64,000 nucleotides of DNA from Elusimicrobiota bacterium (GTDB lineage: Bacteria; CG03; SLGR01; JAFGSA01): the NCBI GenBank assembly GCA_016934855.1, contig JAFGSA010000002.1, positions 1-64,000 of the forward strand, given 5' to 3'. Shown one piece after another: positions 54,601 through 63,600 of this stretch; within the stretch, counting starts at the first letter, position 1; each line of letters starts with the position of its first letter. A program made the position numbers and the translations under genes. The notes beneath the pieces are model-generated. The model saw nothing but the letters and a program-made list of their open reading frames with translations, was not told the DNA's origin and ran no database searches.

Positions 54601-57600
54601 AAGACCCTGTGCGTGTGCAGCAGTATACGCCCGCCTTCAGAATCCTCGTATACGCCGTCCGCCCAGAGAAGTGTCCACAAGAGATGCCTGTTGGCTTCAA
54701 GCACTTCACTGAACCTCAGGTTGCCGAGTTCCTCGGCGCCCAGCATCCTGGCTACATCGGGGGTCATCTCCGAGAACAGCAGCTGGACGTACAGCTTGGA
54801 GAATATTTCCCTCAATGTATGATCGAAAACGTCCAGCGTTTCGTACAGTTCCTCGTACCTGAACCCGTATTTTTCAAGTTCCTGGATGAACGAATCCACC
54901 CTTTTCTTTGCCGCCGCCGCCTTGCCGATATAGAGCATCTCGTCCCCGCTGACAAACCCGGCTGATTCGTTGAAATAATAAGGCGCGCGGTCGAAATAGA
55001 GCTGCCTTCTGAGGCCTTTGTTCGCCTCGAGCAGCTCATCCTTCAGCGCCTGTGAAGGCTCCCTTGACTGCAGTATTATCAACCCTATTTCGCCTGTATG
55101 GCTCAGAGACTTCAGCTCGGGGATGAATCTGGAAAGATCTTCCCGGAATTTTCTTTCTTTTTTGGTCTTAGGATTCTCCAGAGAGTTAAGCATATTATCG
55201 TACTTGGAGATTATGCCCTGGGCATCTTCCCGGCTCAGCGAGTCTATACGGTTCTTTATCTCTACTACATACAGCTTCCCTTCCTTAGCCATCATGAGGT
55301 CCATTTCCCCAAGCCCTATCATCCCCGGGCTTAGCACCCGCGGCTCGAAACCCTGACGCTCGTATTTAAGTATCCCCATGAGCTCGCCTATGCATCCGCC
55401 TGCGACACCGAATTCTTTTTTATATATAACCAGCCTGGTGAGCATGTTATTTATGCCGGGCAGCCTCCTGTAGCGGTACATGAGAGGAAGTATGATATCT
55501 TCGTAATCTCCGGGTGGACAATTGTCTATTACATATATAAGTCCTTCGATGGTGACTCTTAGCCATTCTTCCCTTGCCATGGCGTACGCCTTCCAGTCTA
55601 CTTTTCCCTTCTTCCTGAATCCCTCATAAACAGGAGGCGCCCTGGATGGGCTGAAAGAGTAGTAACCGCGCCGCTGCGCGCATTCCAGCACTCCGCCCAG
55701 CATCCCTGTTATGACCCCCCGGTATTTTTTCAGGTGAGCCGGCAGCGCCTTCTCATATATCTTTTTCATGAGCGACTTATCAGAATATTCATCAGGTATC
55801 CAGGAATTATAGGCGCTCATCTCAGGCGCTTCATCCGGCGGGGATGCCATGAGGCGCTGCACTTCTTCCCTTTCAAATTCCAGGGAATCCCACATACCCG
55901 AGTCCGAGGCATCTTCCGGCTCCGGCAGGTCGAGTTTGATGTAGGTCTTCCGCTGGGCCGGTTTTACTGACGGCGGTTTCTTCTTGAAGACCTTTTCAGG
56001 AAACTCCCGGGGAGCAGCGGCTTCTACCGTCTTATTGATCAAATAGCCCGAAAAGGCTGTCAGCATATCGGGTATGTCATCAAAGACGACGGAAACATAA
56101 TAATTGTATTCCGCCAGGATATCTCCTAGTACGTCTTCCCTGAGATCTCTTATCTCGCTGGTATTCGCCAGGGCTATAAAAAGGAGCAGATGAGGAAGAT
56201 ATCTGCTCAATGCCGGGTCATTATAAACCCGGCTGGATATATAGATGTTCCTTTTTTTATCTATCGATATCAGCGCCTCCTCTCCGGGAGAAGGCTCGAA
56301 AGTGTGTATTCTTCCGTATTTCGCCGTCAGCTTGTTCAGCGCGTTCTTCAGCCTGTCATCCGTTGCCTGCTCCTTATCCACGAAGACAATCTGCTGAAGC
56401 CTTTCCATGTGCTTCCATAATTCGCCGCCGGAATGGTATATCTCCTCCGTATCCGGATGCAGTCCCCTCCTGAAGATGTCCTTTATGACATCCCCCGGAG
56501 CAGGATAGGTGTGCCTGATAACTGTCGCAAGTCCGGTGGCGAATCTTACCAGGTTCTTTTGCGTATCGTCACTGATGATATCTCTGTGTGCATTATTAAA
56601 AGCCGCTTCTTCGGAGAGTCCTTCGCTTATGTAATCTGACATGAGTTTCTGGAGGGTAGTTTCGCGGGTAACGAGCGCCCTTATCAGGTCGTCTTTTTTC
56701 CCATGTTCGTCATAAAGCGCATCCAGCAACGCTTTGCTTACATGGAATTCACCCCTGTTATCACCCCTCTTTATGAACGGCGCCATCAAGAACCTGTCAG
56801 GCCCTTCGATAAGATCGTTCCCTTCATATATATATATATCCACATCCCAGCCCTGCTCCCTGAAACCAGATTTCATATCATTGATGACTTCAGCATTCCT
56901 CTTATTAAGTTTCGAGGGTTCTTTCGCATACGCCCTGACAAGATAGATATTGAGCAATGTATCGAATATCTCGGTTATCGGCGCAGACGGGGATATCCCG
57001 AACGGTCCTTCCAGGTCTTTTCTGCTCCTTATCCCCAGCGGTCCGAGTATCGCCGCTATATCATTGAACGGCAGCGCCCTGGCCAGAAGCATCACGAGCT
57101 CTGCGAGCTCGCCCGCGTGAAGCGCGGAAACCAGATCTTCCCTATCCTGAGCCAAACCTTCGATTACCTGCGTGTCTCGGGAATAGACACTGACTTTTTC
57201 GATGTTCCATATACCAGACTGTACGCCGGACGCGCTGTCTGAATATTCAGAATTATTTCTCGTACCTGTTGATATAAGTTCCGTGATTACAAGCTGGGCA
57301 GTATCCCTCCCCGGATTAATTGAACCCGCAACAGCTGCACCCATCCATCGTGCTTTATCCAATATATACTCGGTAATATTGTCTTTGTAATCCAATCTTG
57401 TCGATGAGTATATCTTCTCTACAAAGATCACGGGTTTCCCGGACCGAGTCTTCATCAGTCTTATAATAGCCCTTGCGACCGGGACTCCGTCCTTCTTAAT
57501 CAAAATGACTTTCTTATTAGAATCTGATAGATACGCAGGCAGGCACCTGCAATATTTCATCGCCGGATAATTATAGCCCTGGCAGGTGTTTACCGGTCTT

Positions 57601-60600
57601 TCTCCTATTGATATCAGGATGAATGGATCGTCGGTATCTTCAATAGAGAATTTTCCTTTTGCCATCAGACCTGAAGATCCTATCAATCCCCTGATATATT
57701 CAATATCTCTTACTACATTGAGTTCTCCTGATTTATCAAGTTTCCCCGACAATCCGTCAATAAAATGCATGACTCTCAGTCTATTATTACCTAAAGTAAC
57801 GTAACCTGCCTGTACCTGGTATTCGTCCAAAGTACATAGAACAAGCATTTCCCTGACAATTTTCAGCTTATCCAGTATCCCAGCCCCTTCTTTTATATCT
57901 GTGATATTTTCAAATATCCTGTCTATCTTTCTGACCTGCTCTACGTTAACGTCTTTTCGATATAATATTTTGGAACTCTCCGTAATTACTTCTCCCAGGA
58001 AATCTATATTACCCTGCGGATCCGATATCATCTCGCCCATGATTCCGGCCATAAATCCGTCATTGATATGGCCCTCTGATACCAGCATCTCTATTCTCTC
58101 TCTTATCCTTTCCGGTTTGCCAGTATGCTCCAATCCGATATCATCAATCTCTATGGGCCTCTCCGCGTTCTCTTTCCACACCGCCTTCTGTGCTTCGTTC
58201 AGCATATCCAACTGGTCAGTATCGTATCTGTATTCTTTGTATGTCCCGTTAAGTACATTGCGTGCCATTTCTTTCACCAGTTCCCGCTCAACGGCATATT
58301 CCGCTTCGCTAAACCTGCGATAGAATGTTGTAAAAGCGATTATTGTGTTCCAGGGATCGTTATGGCTCATCCAGTTGTTTATCATATCCTCATTTAGCTC
58401 TATATTAAGATCCAGTATCCCGACCATATCCTTCAGAAGTTCCTTTCCTATATCCAGTAAAACGCTATCCAGATTTTTATAATCATTTTTCCCGACATAC
58501 TCTTTCAGCAGTTCACTCTTATTCAAGAGCACGCAGCCCTGGACAAGCCTGATAATCTCGAGCAGATCACCATACTGTAATCTATCAACTCCGAGCATTC
58601 CTGCTATGGCAGATACGATTTCTGACTGTTCCCTGTCGCTCATTATTTCTCTCATGTCTTCCAGCAGATATGCGACCCGCTGGGGACCGCTGGCATACTC
58701 GCTTTTTATCCTGATAGTCTCTTCGAAGAACCTGTAAAACAGATCCCGGTCGGCAAGCATCATCTTCATGAATATATAGGAATATTTTTCCCAGAATTTA
58801 TCTTTGTCATATTTCTGTCTATCCGGCAACTGTGAATTAACTTCATCATACAGCGCCATCGCTTTTTCATGAAGCATGAATATCTCTTCTGCGCGATCCA
58901 AAATATCTGCCTTTTCCAATCCCTCCATATCCGTACCTGATACTATGTCTGCGATTATAAGAAGTTTTTGCTCCCTGTAATGATCATTTTTATCCAGTCC
59001 GCTGAACCCCTGGTTCCTGTCCGCATCAATAAGGCCATACAGAGCACCAAGCCCCTCTGCCACTTCTTCACTGTTCAACTCTTCTATAAGCAGATGCATG
59101 ATTGGGCTTGAATAGCGCGGATTGTTTTCAAGTAATCTTATCAGCGTCTGTATATATTTTTCTTTGTCATAAGCTTTCTTGTAGTATTTTATTATCAGGC
59201 GTACAGCTTCCTCCGACTGCCCGGATCCAATACCCGCAATTCCCTCAAGAACCTTGAGCCATTTATCAATATCGGAAAAATACTCTGCCCTGTTCATCAA
59301 TGCAAACAGTCTTTCAATTACTTCTTCAGCCAGCCTTTCCGGAAATTGCCTGAGATAAACAGAGACCAGCGCAATAGCTGAATCAGCATCGGCATTTTCA
59401 CTGTCAAGTATATTTTCGTAAATTTTTAATATCTTACCGGCTTCATCCGGCTTGAGTTCGATCAGAAGCCCCAGTAAATCTATGCAAAGAGGCGTTATTT
59501 TCTTATTATTCAGCCGTATCAGCCCGGAAAGGATATCGACAATATCCTTCTCTTCCTCAAGCAATTCAGGATACATGCGCAGCAGATTTTCTATCGCGGG
59601 CACAATAAGATATGCAGCGTCCGCATTGACAAGCTGCTTTATCAGTATATCGAATATTTTTTCTTTGTATTCCGGGTGCCTTTCAGCAAAATCAATGTTC
59701 GGATATGCCAATAAACTCATGTTCGAGATTATATCTACTACTTCATCCCTATGCATGTCATTCTCATCTGCGATCGCCATCAGATATATTGAGGTAACGT
59801 TTGATAAATGCACATTATTCATCTTTTCTCTGAGCAGGGTGAATACTTCTTCGGACAGTTCCGGCATATTATATATCTTAAGAAGCATCTCCTTTACTTC
59901 TTCATAATTTTCAGGTGCCGCAATAGTTAATCCGTAGATCACATCTTCTTTCACCCATTCTATAAATATTCTGACAACTTCTTCAGTTCTTTCTGAATAT
60001 TCAGGATATTTTTCCGATATCATTATTATCGAAGATACTGCATTCACACCTGCTGCGCCGGCCCTTCCAGTTAAAATCCTCAAATACTCGAATATTTCTT
60101 CCCTGTACGATGGATAATTGAGAGCTATTGATGCAAGAGATTTTATGCATTCACCATGAAAATCGCCGAAATTATCGTATGTTGCCTTATCTATATACCC
60201 ATACAGCTTGTCAATATGCGGTCTGATGGCAGTATCATCTATTTGATCCGGCGTAAGAATACTGTACAGTCCATAATGACGATCCACAAAATCTATGTTA
60301 TTCAATAGTTTTATGAGTACATGCTTTGTCGCGGTTTCGGGATAGATATGCAGCATCTTTACCAGTAGTTCTGCTATCTTGGGCCCGGTCATCCGCTGGA
60401 GAATTTTTGAATCAAGCACAGGAGAAATCCTCTCAATATCTTTTTCGTCGAATAATTCAGGCTGAAGTTCCAGCAGATCAAGCATTATCAACAGTGCCTG
60501 CATTGAAGACTGTTTTATATCGACCACATCCCTTATGAGCCTGTCTATTAACTTTCTGGCAAATTTCCTGTCGCCTGAACTGTTTATTATCCGCACCAGA

Positions 60601-63600
60601 TTCTCCCTTGAATTCGCAGTTCCGTCTTCAAGATAAGAGAGTAACAGTCTGACTGTCTTATCTATATCTTCTTCGCCTGTTATAGCTCTTGAAGTCAGGT
60701 ATGTAAGGGCAGCGTCCCTGCGGTCCGGGTCCCTGTCTTTCTGTGCATCGGTGTAGAACCCGTCAACATACTCCAGGTACATGCTGCGCTGTATCTCATA
60801 TAGCGCTTTAGCACCTGCATCCCCGATCGGCTCCGGCAATCCCTCCTGATCCTGAAGTGCCTTCCTTTCCGCAGCCCTGCCTATTAGCTCAGGAAGGACT
60901 ATATCAAAATCCGCGGCTTCAGGTATGACCGCGCCTTCTTCCAGATACGAGAACAACGCTATGACATTATGGACCCCCGCCTTTCCCTCGAAGACTGGCA
61001 TGGACATCAACCTGTACAGGCTCTCTATATGCCGGTCAGTGAATATCCTTCCGCCTGTCATCTTGTAGAGTTTCAGCATCCCGTCAGGGAACCTCAGGAT
61101 GGATCTCAATATATCCCTGTCTCCTCCTCCCTTCTTATACAGAAAGAGCTGCCCCATTATAACCCCTATTGCGCTGTTGAGGAAATAGAGGAACTCGACT
61201 ATCATTTCCTCCTCGAGTATTTCCTTAGGAGCCTCACAGATTCGGAGCGCTTCTATCACTGCGCCGGCCTGCTGTTTCAATTCTTCCGGTGAAGCTATCC
61301 CAGCCTCGAGCATATTTATCATCTTCTCGCATTCGAAAGACAGTCTTTCGAGCGGGCCTCTTATCATCGAGAATGCCCTCTGTATATTTTCCTGGGTATT
61401 TCCTTTTTTTACCTTCTTCCTGGCAAAATAGACGGTGGAGCCGAACACGCCGTCTATACTGAGTCCGGTTTCCTTCATCTTCTTTTCAAAATCACGTATG
61501 CCGCTGACATAAACGCTTCCTATTAAAAATCCTTCGGGCTCCAGTATGCTCCATATCTTTTTAAGGAAATTCATGGTATCTTCCTTGAAAACATCCGTGC
61601 CGGTGCTACCCGCATATACCACTGCGAATCTTGTATCTCCAAATTCAGATGTGAATATATCGTCTTTATGGAGGACTATCCTGTCCCTCTTTTCCGGTTC
61701 AAGGTCTGCCCATTCGCTCATAAGGCCGTCGAAACTCTCACTATTGAGTTCCAGCACATGTATTTTCCGCACGCCGGGAGCTCTTTCCAGAATTCTAAGC
61801 GCTTCGTAGAGGTTCGCCCCGGGGCCTATTACAAGTATATCTTTCCCGTTGGCAAATTCTTCGAATAAATACCCTTCGTCCTCAAAGACACCGAGCGCCG
61901 TAGTCATAGTGTCTTCTACCGCAGGCTGATAATCCGTAAAAGGTTTAGATACGGCTGCTATATCCGGTAGGTCTTTTTCGCCGATCGCCATCATTCCGAA
62001 AGTTTCATCCTCCCTGCCTATCTCTTTTAGAAACTCCCCCATGCGAGTGAAGAACAGGCTGAGCATCTCCTCAGGATCAATTATTATCTTTTTGACGAGT
62101 TCTAACAGCTCTGCCTGCATCGGCAGTTCTTTTATCATCTCATGGGCTTTATCAAAATGGATTTTCTGGGCAAGATATCTCTGCAGGTTCATTTCGCGGG
62201 CCACAAGGGCGTCTATCAGTTCCTCCTTCTTCCCGTCAGCCGGATAAAGGACTTTTAAAAGGCTTTCGTGTATCCTGAGTATTCCCATGCCGTTTACAAC
62301 ATCGAACGTTGCCAAGGCGTAAAGATCCCTGCCTTCTATTATCTCGTCTCCGGAAAAGACATCCACCTTCATGCCGGACAGATCCCCTGCCTGAATGAAC
62401 CTCCGCTCCAGGTCTTCCCTCTCGCCGCTGTATTTTTCATTCAATACTTCTGTTTCAGGTCTCTTGACTTCGAAAAAGTAGTCATGCAGTATGGCAAATG
62501 ACTTATACATGGGAAGCGGTTCAAGGAACTTCAGGATAGTACCCAAATCGTTTTTCTCTATAGCATCGGACAGAGACACCCGTTCTCCTTCATATTCCAC
62601 GCCGTATGAGTCCATAATAATGAATAAGCCGTCACTCAACGGCAGGACCCCGGCAGCCCTCTCCAGCCCCCTGGCGAACAGCCCCGCAAGGTCCGCAAGG
62701 GTTCCTTCATGCAAAGCCGAGATACTCGACTTTACTTCAGTAACCCGAAGAGCATTTTCTTCCTGAATATATTTTTCTTTTTTTATATTGAGTTGCTTAA
62801 TATATTCCGCTGTTCCTATTACAAAAAAGGTCTCAACCGCTATAATAGCCCACTGGAACGGTGTCAGCATAACAAGTCCGAGAACTGTACCCAGTCCCGG
62901 TATCAACGGAAGGAGCACCTGGAACACTATGAGCGCGGCAGTTGTGTATAAAAGGAAAGGATTATTTACTTTATATCGCGTTCTGCCGGAATCATCGCGG
63001 TATTTTGATACTATATCCTGCCAGGCGTACTTAGTTTTCGACTTGGAACTGAACGAATTGAACAGCTGTGCGATAACAATAAAATTGAATGCCATAGTTG
63101 CAGCCACAGCGACTCCCGATACAGGAAGAAATGCGGTAAACATGACTATTGCGAGAAGTCCCATCATCCCGCCGACAATTGATATATTTTTCCAGTTCGA
63201 CGGTGTTATAAGCGGTTCAGAAAGCTCCAGCGGTTTTTCTTTCATTATAGTTGTCTCGGGTTTTTCCTGAGCTATGCCCAATGCGGGGAGCGAGTCCGTT
63301 ATGACATTAATAAACAGTATTAAAAGCGGCGTGAATATTGCTCCGGGAAACCCGATGGCAAACGCTCCCAGCACAGCTCCGATGACCATGCTTACGAGTT
63401 CTCCCGTATTACTGGACATTATGTAGTAAAGGAACTTCCTGAAGTTCATAAAGATCCCCCTGCCCACTTTAATAGCTTCTGCCAGCGAGCCGAACGAATC
63501 ATCCATTAGAACGACGTCCGCAGCTTCACGGGCAGCTTCGGTACCGGTGATGCCCATTGAAACGCCCCACTGGGCTTTCGTTATAGCGGGCACGTCATTT

